Source: Alkaliphilus peptidifermentans DSM 18978
GTDB lineage: Bacteria > Bacillota > Clostridia > Peptostreptococcales > Natronincolaceae
Direction of reading: 5' to 3'
NCBI RefSeq assembly: GCF_900101495.1
Contig: NZ_FMUS01000022.1
Coordinates: 1 to 64,000, forward strand
Length of the DNA: 64,000 bases
This document shows positions 8,606 through 17,102 of this stretch, one piece after another; within the stretch, counting starts at the first letter, position 1, and every line of letters starts with the position of its first letter. The notes under the pieces are model-generated. The model was not told where the DNA came from, searched no databases, and saw only the letters and a list, made by a program, of their open reading frames with translations. The position numbers were made by a program, and so were the translations under genes.

Positions 8606-9352
8606 ATGAGTATAAAGGGAATGATCCACTCCATTGAAACCTTCGGAACGGTTGACGGCCCTGGAATCAGATATGTTATCTTTATGCAGGGCTGTCCCCT
8701 ACGTTGCCAATATTGCCACAATCGTGATACATGGAATATTACTGATGGAAAAGAAATGACTCTTAATGAAATCATAGAGGATATAAAGAAATATATCCCC
8801 TTTATGAAATCCTCCAATGGTGGTGTCACCATAAGTGGTGGTGAGCCTACCTTGCAGTTGCCTTTTATAACTGAGCTACTAAAGGAATTAAAAAGCCTTG
8901 GTATTCATACATGCCTTGATACATCCGGCTATGTGAATTCAGTAAATATAAATGAACTTCTTGAATTTGTAGATTTAGTTTTGCTTGACCTTAAGGAAAT
9001 TAACCCCACTAAGCATATTTCCATTACTGGTGTTTCCAACGAAAGAATACTTAAGTTTGCCAGGTATCTTTCAGAAATAGGAAAGCCTATGTGGATACGT
9101 CATGTAGTTATTCCGGGATTAACTGATGATTTAATTGACGTAATTGAATTGTCAAAGTTTATTCAAGAGCTGGACACTGTAGAAAAAGTAGAGCTTCTAC
9201 CCTATCATTCCATGGGTAAAGTAAAATGGAAAAAATTAATGCTTATTTATCCATTAGAAAACATTCGAGATGCTGTTGATTCCGATATAAAAAGAGTTTC
9301 AGATATAATGCATCAATATGGAATTAAAATAAATGGAAGTGTGGTTGCCTAA
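8606..9352 (+). CDS. pflA: Pyruvate formate-lyase activating enzyme
   Basis: This 248-aa radical SAM protein uses a [4Fe-4S] cluster and S-adenosylmethionine to install the glycyl radical on PflB. The cluster motif CxxxCxxC is in GCPLRCQYCHN near residues 30-40, and the SAM-binding GG(V)TISGGEP motif is at about 73-82. The N-terminal MIHSIETFGTVDGPGIRYV is typical of PFL-AE. ATG 8606 has an AAAGGATTG site. It forms an operon with pflB. Confidence 0.95.
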   Translation: MSIKGMIHSIETFGTVDGPGIRYVIFMQGCPLRCQYCHNRDTWNITDGKEMTLNEIIEDIKKYIPFMKSSNGGVTISGGEPTLQLPFITELLKELKSLGIHTCLDTSGYVNSVNINELLEFVDLVLLDLKEINPTKHISITGVSNERILKFARYLSEIGKPMWIRHVVIPGLTDDLIDVIELSKFIQELDTVEKVELLPYHSMGKVKWKKLMLIYPLENIRDAVDSDIKRVSDIMHQYGIKINGSVVA

Positions 9353-9366
9353 CCACACTTCCATTT
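9331..9366. terminator. Long hairpin overlapping the end of pflA
   Basis: A 16-bp perfect stem (9331-9346 with 9351-9366) around the loop GCCT includes the pflA stop codon in its right arm (TAA 9350-9352). The T-rich sequence after it is imperfect. It probably ends the pfl transcript and protects its 3' end. Confidence 0.6.
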
Positions 9367-9439
9367 ATTTACTCATAAACTCTTTATTTTTGATTTAGCT
9401 TTTTGATTAAGCATTCAACCTTCAACATTTTAGTATTAT

Positions 9440-9492
9440 GTTCTCAACTCTCAACTCTTAATTCTTAATTCTTAATTCTTAATTCTTAACTC
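9440..9492. repeat. Low-complexity spacer repeat with tandem TTAATTC units
   Basis: The heptamer TTAATTC recurs about five times in tandem, flanked by TCAACTCT variants. Related C/T-rich, G-free tracts occur in spacers at 4370-4430 (opposite orientation), 10570-10645, 14690-14745 and 52560-52880. Confidence 0.7.
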
Positions 9493-9837
9493 TTATTTCT
9501 TAACCCCTAATACTCCACTTAGTAGCATATTTACAATACTAATTAAGATGGAGCCAATAATTGCATCAACTAATCCTACTACGTAAAAACCATTGACTAT
9601 AGAAGCTGTTCCATATAGAACTATGCCATTTAATAAAAATGTAAATAAACCTAATGTCATAATATTTATGGGTAAAGTTAAAAATATAATTAATGGTTTT
9701 ATGAAGGTATTTACAAGGCCAAGTATTACTGCAGCCATTAATGTTGCTTCAACAGTGGTTACTGTTATACCTGCCATTAAATAGGCTATAATATAAATTG
9801 ATACAGCACTTACTAATAAACGAGCTAAAAATTTCAA
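9493..9837 (-). CDS. Small four-span membrane protein, phage-holin-4 / YvlD-like family
   Basis: This 114-aa integral membrane protein has four hydrophobic segments. The pattern KFLARLLVSAVSIYIIAYLM followed by AAVILGLVNTFIKPLI and LPINIMTLGLFTFLLNGIVLYG (in parts) matches the YvlD-like family, which is annotated as phage holin 4 superfamily but is chromosomal. I choose TTG 9837 because an AAGGGGGAG site lies eight bases upstream and family members begin with KFLxRLL. An ATG 12 codons earlier has no ribosome site. The function is not known. Confidence 0.75.
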   Translation of the reverse strand: MKFLARLLVSAVSIYIIAYLMAGITVTTVEATLMAAVILGLVNTFIKPLIIFLTLPINIMTLGLFTFLLNGIVLYGTASIVNGFYVVGLVDAIIGSILISIVNMLLSGVLGVKK

Positions 9838-9992
9838 AAACGTCTCCCCCTTCTTATTAATGTCATCATTCATATAATATTCATACCCATATTTCTATGC
9901 TATACTAGTATTATATTCCCATAAAGCATTTTTTTCCAGTAAAATTGTATCTAAAGAAAAAAAATTTATTTAAACTTATTAGGAGGGTTATT

Positions 9993-10502
9993 ATGTTTAC
10001 AATTGGTATCATAACCGCCAGTGATAAAGGCTCAAAGGGTGAAAGAATCGATACTAGTGGACCATTAATAGGTGAACTATTGAAGGAAATAGGTGGTGTA
10101 GTCAAGGAGTATGCCATAGTGCCGGATGAAAGAGATAAGCTATCTGAGAAAATGATATATATGAGTGATGTTTTACAACTGGATTTAATTCTTACTACAG
10201 GAGGCACAGGATTTTCTCCAAGGGATATTACTCCTGAAGCAACCTTAGATGTAATTGATCGTAATGTGCCGGGTATACCAGAGGCAATTCGGATGAAGAG
10301 TCTCTCTATTACACCTAAGGCAATGCTTTCAAGAGCAGTTGCTGGCATCAGGAGGAAAACCTTAATAATTAATTTACCTGGAAGTCCAAAGGGTGTACGT
10401 GAAAGTTTAGAGGTAGTATTACCTGCCCTTTCCCACGGGATTGGTATACTAAAGGGGCATGAAGGAGAATGTGGTAATCATAAAGAGCATAAGCATATAT
10501 AA
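9993..10502 (+). CDS. MogA/MoaB-family molybdopterin biosynthesis protein
   Basis: This 169-aa protein adenylylates molybdopterin before molybdenum insertion. It shows the family motif LTTGGTGFSPRDITPEAT near residues 66-83 (quoted in part) and the later INLPGSPKGVRE near 130-141. ATG 9993 sits seven bases after AGGAGGG. A longer reading from 9945 crosses this ribosome site. It ends with a His-rich tail (NHKEHKHI). A molybdenum hydroxylase operon lies 7 kb away, a plausible client. MogA and MoaB cannot be separated by eye. Confidence 0.9.
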   Translation: MFTIGIITASDKGSKGERIDTSGPLIGELLKEIGGVVKEYAIVPDERDKLSEKMIYMSDVLQLDLILTTGGTGFSPRDITPEATLDVIDRNVPGIPEAIRMKSLSITPKAMLSRAVAGIRRKTLIINLPGSPKGVRESLEVVLPALSHGIGILKGHEGECGNHKEHKHI

Positions 10503-10539
10503 ATGAGTAATGAATAATGAGTAATTAGTAATTTTGGTA

Positions 10540-10567
10540 GGAATTTGATAAAATCAAATTCCTTTTA
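10540..10567 (+). terminator. Terminator after the mogA/moaB gene
   Basis: GGAATTTGA (10540-10548) pairs with TCAAATTCC (10554-10562), followed by TTTT. The stem is nearly identical to the one after sigF at 4466-4488. Confidence 0.75.
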
Positions 10568-11010
10568 GTTTTTTTGAGGAATTTCTGGTTTTCAATCTCA
10601 ATTATTCCTGGTTTTTCACTCTTCACTTTTAATTCTTCACTCTTAACTTATTAGAATTGCCCCCGTTAACTTAATTTTAGCTATATCCCTTTATTTTGGT
10701 CAATCCTCCTATTAGATGTTGTGGCTCCTTTGGTGTCGATTTGATTCATGGTTTTCCCTACTTTTCCAGATCTGTTTTCCTCTTGTTTTTTTCTTTTGTG
10801 TTTCATATATCCTCACCTCATTAATATTATGTTGCATTGTTTTTTTTATATGTAACTATATTAAAGCACATTTGCAAATCTCAGAATACAAAAATTGTAA
10901 AAGGTAATAATATTATTGTAGTAAGTAGAATTTACACTTCTACATTGAAGCTCCTAAAAATCAGTATGCTCTTTTTTTGGGCTTTTAAAATTTCTTTCAG
11001 AGGTGAAACT
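10568..11010. other. Intergenic stretch before the second spoVA cluster
   Basis: It holds a G-poor low-complexity tract (about 10570-10645) and AT-rich sequence. A 63-codon hydrophobic reading at 10716 has no ribosome site and odd composition, so I do not call it. A forespore promoter should lie in the last 150 bases, but no clear sigma-G pair was found. Confidence 0.5.
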
Positions 11011-11490
11011 ATGTCCAGTCAAAAGAAAAAGAAGCTCACCCCAACTCAACAGAAATATCAAGCCTTTGCAAAAGCTAGAGAACCCAAAAGGCCTGCTGTA
11101 ACCAATACCATAAAGGCTTTTTTTGTTGGAGGTACAATTTGTACAATCGGTCAAGGCCTTCAATGGTTTTTTATGAAATATTTCCACTTTACTGATGTTA
11201 CTGCTGGTAATCCAACAGTTGCAGTACTTATTATTGTCTCTGTACTGTTAACTGGTTTAGGTGTTTATGATCACATTGCTCAATGGGCTGGGGCTGGTAC
11301 AGCCGTTCCTGTAACAGGCTTTGCCAACACAGTAGCTTCAGCTGCCATCGAACATAGAAGTGAAGGATATGTGCTAGGTGTTGGTGGAAATATGTTCAAG
11401 TTAGCTGGACCAGTTATAGCTTATGGCGTTTTTTCAGCTTTTCTGGTTGCACTAATTAAAATATTTATTCAAAAGATAGGTGGAATTTAG
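11011..11490 (+). CDS. spoVAC: SpoVAC paralogue of the second (2mob-like) spoVA cluster
   Basis: This 159-aa four-span membrane protein is homologous to the SpoVAC at 2436-2891. It shows IKAFFVGGTICTIGQ, GLGVYDHIAQWAGAGTAVPVTG (in parts) and LAGPVIAYGVF. I start at ATG 11011 after AGAGGTG. A reading from 10837 has no ribosome site and an unrelated N-terminal extension. Its stop directly abuts the ATG of spoVAD. It heads the compact cluster spoVAC-spoVAD-spoVAE-DUF1657, which lacks spoVAA and spoVAB. Confidence 0.92.
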   Translation: MSSQKKKKLTPTQQKYQAFAKAREPKRPAVTNTIKAFFVGGTICTIGQGLQWFFMKYFHFTDVTAGNPTVAVLIIVSVLLTGLGVYDHIAQWAGAGTAVPVTGFANTVASAAIEHRSEGYVLGVGGNMFKLAGPVIAYGVFSAFLVALIKIFIQKIGGI

Positions 11491-12491
11491 ATGCTGAAGG
11501 GTCATCAATCATGGGTGTTTCAATCTAAGCCAGTTTTAATTTCCTCTTCAGCAGTAGGAGGGCCCTTCGAAGCTCAGGGACCTTTAGCTGAAGATTTTGA
11601 TATTCTCCATGGAGATGTTTGGATTGGTCAAGATAGCTTTGAAAAGGCTGAAAAAAGACTTTTAGAAGATGCTTGTGAAGTTGCAATAAGAAAAATCAAT
11701 ATGAAAAAAGAGGATATACAATTTTTTCTTAGTGGAGATTTAATGAATCAAATTATATCCAGCAGTTTTGCAGCAAGAACAATTGGAGTACCATTCCTTG
11801 GTCTATTTGGAGCTTGTTCTAGCGCAATGGAGGGTTTAGCCATCGCGTCAATGATGGTAGATAGTCAAAATGCTGAATATGCTTTAGCTGCTGCCAGTAG
11901 TCACAATCTGGCTGCAGAAAAACAATTTAGATATCCAACTGAATATGGAGCTCAAAAACCTCCCACAGCCCAATGGACTGTTACTGGTGCTGGTGCTGGA
12001 ATTGTAGCAAAAAAGGAGATGGGCCATTTATAACTTCTGCTACTATTGGTAGAGTTGTTGATATGGGGATATCAGATCCCTTCAACATGGGTGCAGCTAT
12101 GGCTCCAGCAGCAGTGTCAACTATTGAAGCTCACTTTAAGGACTTAGAAATAGAGCCAGATTATTATGATTTAATTGCAACTGGAGATCTTGGTAAGGTT
12201 GGTCATCGAATAGCCACTGATCTTTTAACTGAGCATGGATTAATAATTTCACCAGAAAAGTTCACAGATTGCGGTTTATTAATTTATGGTGATAGTAAGC
12301 AGGTTTTTGCTGGTGGAAGTGGATGCGCTTGTTCTGCTACTGTTACCTATGGGCACCTACTTAATCGTATGAAAAAAGGTGAATTCAAAAGAATGTTAAT
12401 TATAGCTACTGGTGCTTTATTATCTCCTATGTCATACCAGCAAAAAGAGAGCATCCCATGTATAGCTCATGCCGTATCATTTGAAATGTAA
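11491..12491 (+). CDS. spoVAD: SpoVAD paralogue, interrupted by a -1 frameshift
   Basis: The first frame runs from ATG 11491 to TAA 12031-12033 (180 aa). The rest of SpoVAD continues in the -1 frame to TAA 12489-12491, including GPFITSATIGRVVDMG and the GGSGCACSATVTYGH stretch. Comparison with the copy at 1407-2427 places the junction in the A-run 12009-12014. The zero frame reads gcA AAA AAG there, the canonical -1 slippery heptamer of dnaX. Slippage gives a 333-aa protein of normal length. One missing A in the run would explain it equally well. I saw no strong upstream ribosome-like stimulator and no obvious strong downstream stem. Confidence 0.85.
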
Positions 12492-12505
12492 GGAGGTTAG
12501 TAAAT

Positions 12506-12859
12506 TTGGAAAAATTTATTTGGGCCTTTATTATTGGGGGAGGAATTTGTGCTATAGGTCAGATTATGATGGATGTATTCAAATTAACTCCCGCCCATAC
12601 GATGAGCACTCTTGTGGTAACAGGTGCAGTATTAGGTGGTTTAGGATTGTATGAGCCTTTAATAAAGCTTGCAGGAGCAGGTGCTACAGTTCCAATAAGT
12701 AGCTTTGGTAATGCTCTAGTAAAGGGTGCCCTATCAGAAGCTGAAAGAAATGGACTTATTGGCGTCCTAACAGGCATATTTGAAGTTACTAGTGCTGGTG
12801 TATCATCGGCAATAGTTTTTGGATTCATGGCAGCTTTAATATTTAAACCAAAGGGATAA
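12506..12859 (+). CDS. spoVAE: SpoVAE (AEb) paralogue of the second spoVA cluster
   Basis: This 117-aa membrane protein is homologous to 1035-1391. It begins at TTG 12506 with a strong AAGGAGG site and shows FIWAFIIGGGICAIGQ, GLGLYEPLIKLAGAGATVPI (in parts) and a C-terminal hydrophobic VSSAIVFGFMAALIF. It lies 14 bases after spoVAD. Together with SpoVAC and SpoVAD it should form a second DPA channel in the inner spore membrane. Confidence 0.92.
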   Translation: MEKFIWAFIIGGGICAIGQIMMDVFKLTPAHTMSTLVVTGAVLGGLGLYEPLIKLAGAGATVPISSFGNALVKGALSEAERNGLIGVLTGIFEVTSAGVSSAIVFGFMAALIFKPKG

Positions 12860-12887
12860 AATATTGAATGAAAGGAGGTGAATTTAC

Positions 12888-13091
12888 TTGACAGTTGGTA
12901 CTCAAATGCAGCAGGTAATAGCAACAATACAAAGTGCTTCAGCTTCCTTAAAAACCTTCGCTTTAGAAACACAAGATGAAAATGCTAAAACACAATTTCA
13001 ACAAATTGCGCAATCACTTGATAACTCATTACAAACCTTAAAGCAAAGGCAAGATTATATTAACCAGCAGGAGCCACAATTTAAGCAATAA
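12888..13091 (+). CDS. DUF1657 protein
   Basis: This 67-aa protein is helical and Gln-rich (MTVGTQMQQVIATIQSASAS, ending QEPQFKQ). It matches DUF1657 proteins, which accompany SpoVA-2mob clusters. The start is TTG 12888 after AAAGGAGGTG. The paralogue at 14094-14300 shares MTVxTQxxQ and the C-terminal (E/Q)xQFK. The biochemical role is unknown. Context suggests a function in the spore or germination machinery. Confidence 0.85.
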   Translation: MTVGTQMQQVIATIQSASASLKTFALETQDENAKTQFQQIAQSLDNSLQTLKQRQDYINQQEPQFKQ

Positions 13092-13096
13092 ATAAT

Positions 13097-13124
13097 AAAG
13101 CGAAGGATTATATCTTTCGCTTTT
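13097..13124. terminator. Bidirectional terminator between convergent units
   Basis: AAAGCGAAGGAT pairs with ATCTTTCGCTTT (one G-T pair) around a 3-base loop, with TTTT on the right and A-rich sequence on the left. It sits between the rightward spoVA cluster and the leftward DUF421 gene. Confidence 0.7.
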
Positions 13125-13209
13125 AATTATTGTATTAAAATAGATTAACTTTATGGTTATATATATCTAATTATAAACAAGTATGTGTTACTACAGAAGC
13201 TCAAGAAAA

Positions 13210-14070
13210 TTAAGTTTTTAGATGCGGCTCTAATTTATCTGTTACCTCTTTAATTTCTTTAGCCATATGCTTGTATTTTTTTTGCCATTCCTTATTTTCT
13301 GTCTCAAGTGAAAAGGATATAAAGTCAGCTTCTACTTTATTTAATGTAGCTATCAATAGCTCTTTAGTAGTTGGCATCGGCAATTGAATTGCATCGTCAA
13401 ACAGATCAACATATAGCTCTCCCATTGAGTCTACCTGGGCTAGAAAAATATTATCAGTAGCTATTCCCATTTTTTCAATCTCTGTTTGAAGCCATCTACG
13501 GTTTAGTCCTAGGGTATTTAAAGGTTCGTCTAATATATTACCATCTAGTACAACAATTTGCGGCTCACTAATGGTACTAACCTGTATCCTCATATCCTTT
13601 GGAGTTAGTGGTTGTTTCTCATGCTTTGGAAGCACTGAAATATCCCCATTAGCTTCCATTACAGCAAATTCAACATCTGCCAGTTGGAATATGCTCTTTC
13701 GTCTCAGTTGAGATAAAAGCTCTTCACCGGTTATACCAGTTGAATGAAGATTTTCTTCCAATACTTTTCCTTCCTTAATTATAACAATTTCCTTTCCATA
13801 AAAATGATCGTGGGCCCATTTGGACTTCTGAATTAGAAATCTAACCACACCTAAGGCCAAAAACCAAATTAATAAACCCGACACACCCATCGCAAGATTA
13901 CCAACAATGTTAAATGCAATTAATGAAATCATTGTGGCTATAACAAAGCCTGAAATTAGGTCAAAAAAAGTCATGCCCGATACAGGCTTTCTCCCCAATA
14001 TTGGAAGTACCAGTACTAAAAGAAGAAATAGTCCTAAAACTCTTAGTGTCAATTGAATCCACGGTTCCAT
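13210..14070 (-). CDS. DUF421 (YetF-like) membrane protein
   Basis: This 286-aa protein has three hydrophobic segments in the first 90 residues (VLGLFLLLVLVLPILG, FDLISGFVIATMISLIAF, LLIWFLALGVVRFL). A soluble domain follows with the family motif GKEIVIIKEGKVLEENL and RRKSIFQLADVEFAVME (in part). This is the YetF/DUF421 layout. The C-terminal half (from about residue 200) is longer than in the minimal family and ends in a charged helix. It is in one operon with the DUF1657 gene upstream and belongs to the 2mob-like spoVA set. Confidence 0.85.
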   Translation of the reverse strand: MEPWIQLTLRVLGLFLLLVLVLPILGRKPVSGMTFFDLISGFVIATMISLIAFNIVGNLAMGVSGLLIWFLALGVVRFLIQKSKWAHDHFYGKEIVIIKEGKVLEENLHSTGITGEELLSQLRRKSIFQLADVEFAVMEANGDISVLPKHEKQPLTPKDMRIQVSTISEPQIVVLDGNILDEPLNTLGLNRRWLQTEIEKMGIATDNIFLAQVDSMGELYVDLFDDAIQLPMPTTKELLIATLNKVEADFISFSLETENKEWQKKYKHMAKEIKEVTDKLEPHLKT

Positions 14071-14093
14071 ACATTTTCTCCTTCCAACTATTA

Positions 14094-14300
14094 TTATAAT
14101 CCTTTAAACTGATGCTCTTCATATTCTATTTCCCTAATCCTAATAGATAGAGTATCTAATACAGCATTAATACCAGCATTACATTCCTCCATAAGCTTTC
14201 TTGTATCTGAATTTGGATGGTGCAATTGATATGTACGTATTGTTGCTTCTACACCCATAAGAGCAGCTTGGGTCTGTTTAACTTGCGTAGCTACCGTCAT
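14094..14300 (-). CDS. DUF1657 protein, second copy
   Basis: This 68-aa protein begins MTVATQVKQTQAALMGVEA and ends EYEEHQFKGL. It is clearly related to 12888-13091. ATG 14300 follows a GGAGGT site. It is the first gene of a two-gene - strand operon with the DUF421 gene. Two DUF1657 proteins flanking SpoVAC/AD/AE and DUF421 is the recognised content of SpoVA-2mob-type loci. Confidence 0.85.
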   Translation of the reverse strand: MTVATQVKQTQAALMGVEATIRTYQLHHPNSDTRKLMEECNAGINAVLDTLSIRIREIEYEEHQFKGL

Positions 14301-14498
14301 TTTTTTACCTCCTTCCAGTATTCAAATATATTATGTTCAGTTTTCTATATTTCTATCTATTTTTAGCACTTTAATACTAAAGAATATTGAGGACAGTCAA
14401 TGATATTAGAAATGTACATTTTAGAGTTGTTTATAAAAAGGTCATGTTTTTATTTAAAGAATATGATAAAATTATAAAGAAAATAAAGGGGGATTCAA

Positions 14499-14645
14499 AT
14501 GACTAAATGCAATGTGAATAGTTGTCCATGCCCTAAAACGAAATGCGAAAGACACGGTAAGTGCTGTGAGTGTATTAAGCATCATAGAGACATTAAAACA
14601 CTTGTTTATTGCATGAGACAAATAGCCAATTCAAAAAAACCTTAA
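14499..14645 (+). CDS. 48-aa cysteine-rich protein
   Basis: ATG 14499 follows AAAGGGGGA. The 48-codon frame ends at TAA 14643-14645 inside a terminator. Eight cysteines are arranged CNVNSCPCPKTKCERHGKCCECIKHH (read in parts: SCPCPKTKC, GKCCEC, KHH) plus one near the C-terminus, suggesting a metal (zinc or Fe-S) site. The composition and ribosome site make it a convincing gene. Similar short Cys-rich proteins are common in Clostridia, but I cannot give a function. Confidence 0.75.
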   Translation: MTKCNVNSCPCPKTKCERHGKCCECIKHHRDIKTLVYCMRQIANSKKP

Positions 14646-14668
14646 GGTATTATAGCCCTAAGGTTTTA
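14636..14668 (+). terminator. Terminator after the Cys-rich gene
   Basis: AAAACCTTA pairs with TAAGGTTTT around an inner GG/CC pair. It overlaps the stop codon region and ends in T-rich sequence. Confidence 0.65.
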
Positions 14669-14754
14669 TTATTGATTTTGGAAATTGCATAATTCAAATT
14701 ATTATTCTTTGCACATTCAATATTCAACATTTAACATTTGTTTTAAACTATTAT

Positions 14755-15711
14755 CTATCTTATAATTGGTTTATTTGAAAGCTTTAACGTTACCATTTGA
14801 TCAAGCTCTTCTTCAGTAATATCTTTAAAGGTTCTAAACATATAACCATTATCCCTATAATATTCTATGACTTCAGGTAAAATTCTGGCCATTTCCCTAT
14901 TTTTATCTACATCGTGAAACAAAATCACAATAAAATCCTTGCCTTTCGATGTATTTATAATATTGTGTAACATTTTATCTCCATCATTGTAGTCTGGACC
15001 TGCATCACCGGAGGAAACATTCCAGTCTATATAATAGTAGTCTTTTTCCTTTATATCTTCAGTTAACAATGGCATAAACTGCGGCCCCCCAAAATCAAAG
15101 GAGCTATGGTTTGATGAACCTCCAGGGAAGCGGAAGATTGGTGGTGATTCGTACCCCATAACATCTTCTATCGCCCTCTCTGCAGCATAAAAATCGTCAT
15201 AAAATGTTTCAAAGGTACTATAAATTGCATAATTATGACTATATGAATGGGGCAATATCATATTCCCTTCTTCATAGGCACGTATTGCAATATCTTGATT
15301 TGCCACTAATAGCCTGCCGATTGTAAAGAAAGTAGCTTGTACATCATTTTCTTTTAGTATATCCAGTATTTTAGGTGTTAGTTTAGTTGGTCCATCGTCA
15401 AAGGTCAAAAAGACTTTTTTACTACCATCAGGGATAATTACTTTCTTCTCTTCTTTCTTTGAGTCATTATCAATAATTATCTCCTCTTCATTATCATCTA
15501 TTTCTACAATTTCTTCTTCTATAATTTCATCAACTTCGTCTATATCTTCATTTTCGTCAATGTCTAGGTCATCAGTTAATACTGGATTTTGAATTACATC
15601 TGTATTCCTATTCCAAAATCCTTGGGCCATTCCCCTAATAGAAAATATACTAACCATAAATATAATACAAATAAAACTGATACCTACTATTTTTAATGTC
15701 CTTTTCATCAA
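14755..15711 (-). CDS. Polysaccharide deacetylase (NodB domain), membrane-anchored
   Basis: This 318-aa protein has an N-terminal signal-anchor (residues 5-27), a very acidic linker (about 45-85, mostly D, E, I) and a NodB deacetylase domain. The catalytic motifs are visible: FLTFDDGPTK, the metal-binding HSYSH, RFPGGSSN and DWNVSSGD, then ILFHD. It probably removes acetyl groups from peptidoglycan N-acetylglucosamine at the cell surface. The acidic linker is unusually rich in E/D and may hold it off the membrane or bind cations. It lies downstream of the LCP gene, with a terminator between. Confidence 0.9.
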   Translation of the reverse strand: MMKRTLKIVGISFICIIFMVSIFSIRGMAQGFWNRNTDVIQNPVLTDDLDIDENEDIDEVDEIIEEEIVEIDDNEEEIIIDNDSKKEEKKVIIPDGSKKVFLTFDDGPTKLTPKILDILKENDVQATFFTIGRLLVANQDIAIRAYEEGNMILPHSYSHNYAIYSTFETFYDDFYAAERAIEDVMGYESPPIFRFPGGSSNHSSFDFGGPQFMPLLTEDIKEKDYYYIDWNVSSGDAGPDYNDGDKMLHNIINTSKGKDFIVILFHDVDKNREMARILPEVIEYYRDNGYMFRTFKDITEEELDQMVTLKLSNKPIIR

Positions 15712-15849
15712 TGGTCACCTCAGTTAGTTTTCTAATATAGATTATATAATTATTATATAGGAATTTTTTAAAGATAAGGTAAAGATTTTTAAATATATTG
15801 TTAAGATTTAATAATAATTTAAGTCATTAGTTGAATATATCAGCACAAA

Positions 15850-15918
15850 GAAAAAAGATGAAGGTATCAATCTGTTTGGCGACTCATAATTTAAGAGTCG
15901 CCATCTTCACCTTCATCT
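15850..15918 (-). terminator. Two-tier terminator at the end of the LCP gene
   Basis: An inner stem GGCGACTC/GAGTCGCC (15878-15885 with 15895-15902) encloses the stop codon of the LCP gene. An outer stem AGATGAAGGT/ACCTTCATCT (15856-15865 with 15909-15918) closes it. On the - strand a T-run (complement of 15850-15855) follows. Confidence 0.7.
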
Positions 15919-16868
15919 TCTGTACTTAAAAAATCGCTAATCATTGATTTAATTCTCTCTAGTTCATCCTGAGGGATTTTTTCATACCAAGCCCCATTAT
16001 TATAATAGCCTTCACCTTGAATTGATGTGGTTTCTAAATTACTAGAATCAAATGAAGAGAATATTCTAACTAGAGTTTCTATCTCTTTTGGTGTAAGTGA
16101 TGTTTTTACATTGTCGCTTAGTATATCCATCATACCATTAAACTTTGTTAAGGATCTGAATGGAGTTATTTTTCCTGCAAGTGAGCTTAGAGCTTCTTGT
16201 TGTCTTTTCATACGATCGTAGTCACTGGAATGCCTTCCATCATTACTCTGACGAAAACGCACAAAATCCAATGCATTTTTACCATCAAGAACTTGTCTTC
16301 CTGGTGATAATCTTATATTTGTACCATCAGTGGGATCATTATACTCCATTCTTCTAGTAACTTCAACTTCAACACCACCCATTAAGTCCACTAACTCAAT
16401 GAATCCTTCAAAGTCAATTGATATAAATCCGTAGAGCTCTGTATCAAGCCAATTTTCTATTGTCTCCACCATTAGCGCCGAACCACCCTTTGGATAGGCA
16501 GCGTTTATTTTGTTCATTCCATGTCCAGGTATATCTACATAGGAGTCTCTTGGCATTGAGATAAGTGCAACCTTCTTTTGTTGCGTATCAATTAGTGCTA
16601 TCATCATAGTATCAGATCGCCCTCTATCATAGAGCTTCTTTCTTGCACTTACTCCATATAAGAGCACTGCAAAGGGCTTTGATTCAATTGATTCAATTTG
16701 TTCATTCCCTTCGTTGCCATTGTTGGAATTTCCTGCTCCCTCTTCAGCGATTGAAATTGCCCTTAAGGTAGCCTTGTACTTTTGAAATAGGGTAACCCCA
16801 TATAGCACCGATGTAAAAAGGAATAAACAAATGAAAATAATGAGGTATTGTTGCCACTTCCTCATCAT
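15891..16868 (-). CDS. LytR-CpsA-Psr (LCP) family cell-wall ligase
   Basis: This 325-aa protein has one N-terminal membrane segment (YLIIFICLFLFTSVLYGV) and an extracellular LCP domain. The domain shows VLLYGVSAR, RSDTMMIALID, the basic SMPRDSYVDIPGHGMNKINAAYPKGG region (in parts) and FVRFRQSNDG. LCP enzymes transfer polyprenyl-linked polymers to peptidoglycan. I use ATG 16868 with AGGGAGG just upstream. An earlier ATG would place the ribosome site inside the gene. Confidence 0.92.
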   Translation of the reverse strand: MMRKWQQYLIIFICLFLFTSVLYGVTLFQKYKATLRAISIAEEGAGNSNNGNEGNEQIESIESKPFAVLLYGVSARKKLYDRGRSDTMMIALIDTQQKKVALISMPRDSYVDIPGHGMNKINAAYPKGGSALMVETIENWLDTELYGFISIDFEGFIELVDLMGGVEVEVTRRMEYNDPTDGTNIRLSPGRQVLDGKNALDFVRFRQSNDGRHSSDYDRMKRQQEALSSLAGKITPFRSLTKFNGMMDILSDNVKTSLTPKEIETLVRIFSSFDSSNLETTSIQGEGYYNNGAWYEKIPQDELERIKSMISDFLSTEDEGEDGDS

Positions 16869-17042
16869 AAATACCTCCCTCATTTTATTGCCACAATTTT
16901 GTCTACCTTTATATAATAATTAATGTACAGGCTCTTGTCAAACAAGTTACTAGATAATTACAAGTTAATGTTTATACAATTTTACATATTTGTCCATAGT
17001 ATAGCCATTTATTTACACTAAATAAACTTTATAGCTACAATA

Positions 17043-17079
17043 AAAAAGCAAGTCACTTCATATATTTAAAAGAAGTGAC
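17043..17079 (-). terminator. Terminator of the molybdenum hydroxylase operon
   Basis: On the - strand GTCACTTC pairs with GAAGTGAC (17072-17079 with 17052-17059), followed by TTGCTTTTTT. Confidence 0.7.
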
Positions 17080-17102
17080 CTTTAACCTTAATCTATCTTG
17101 CT

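Noticed and set aside
10716-10907. Hydrophobic 63-codon reading frame
   Set aside because: No ribosome site, unusual Phe/Cys-rich composition, and it lies in an AT-rich spacer.
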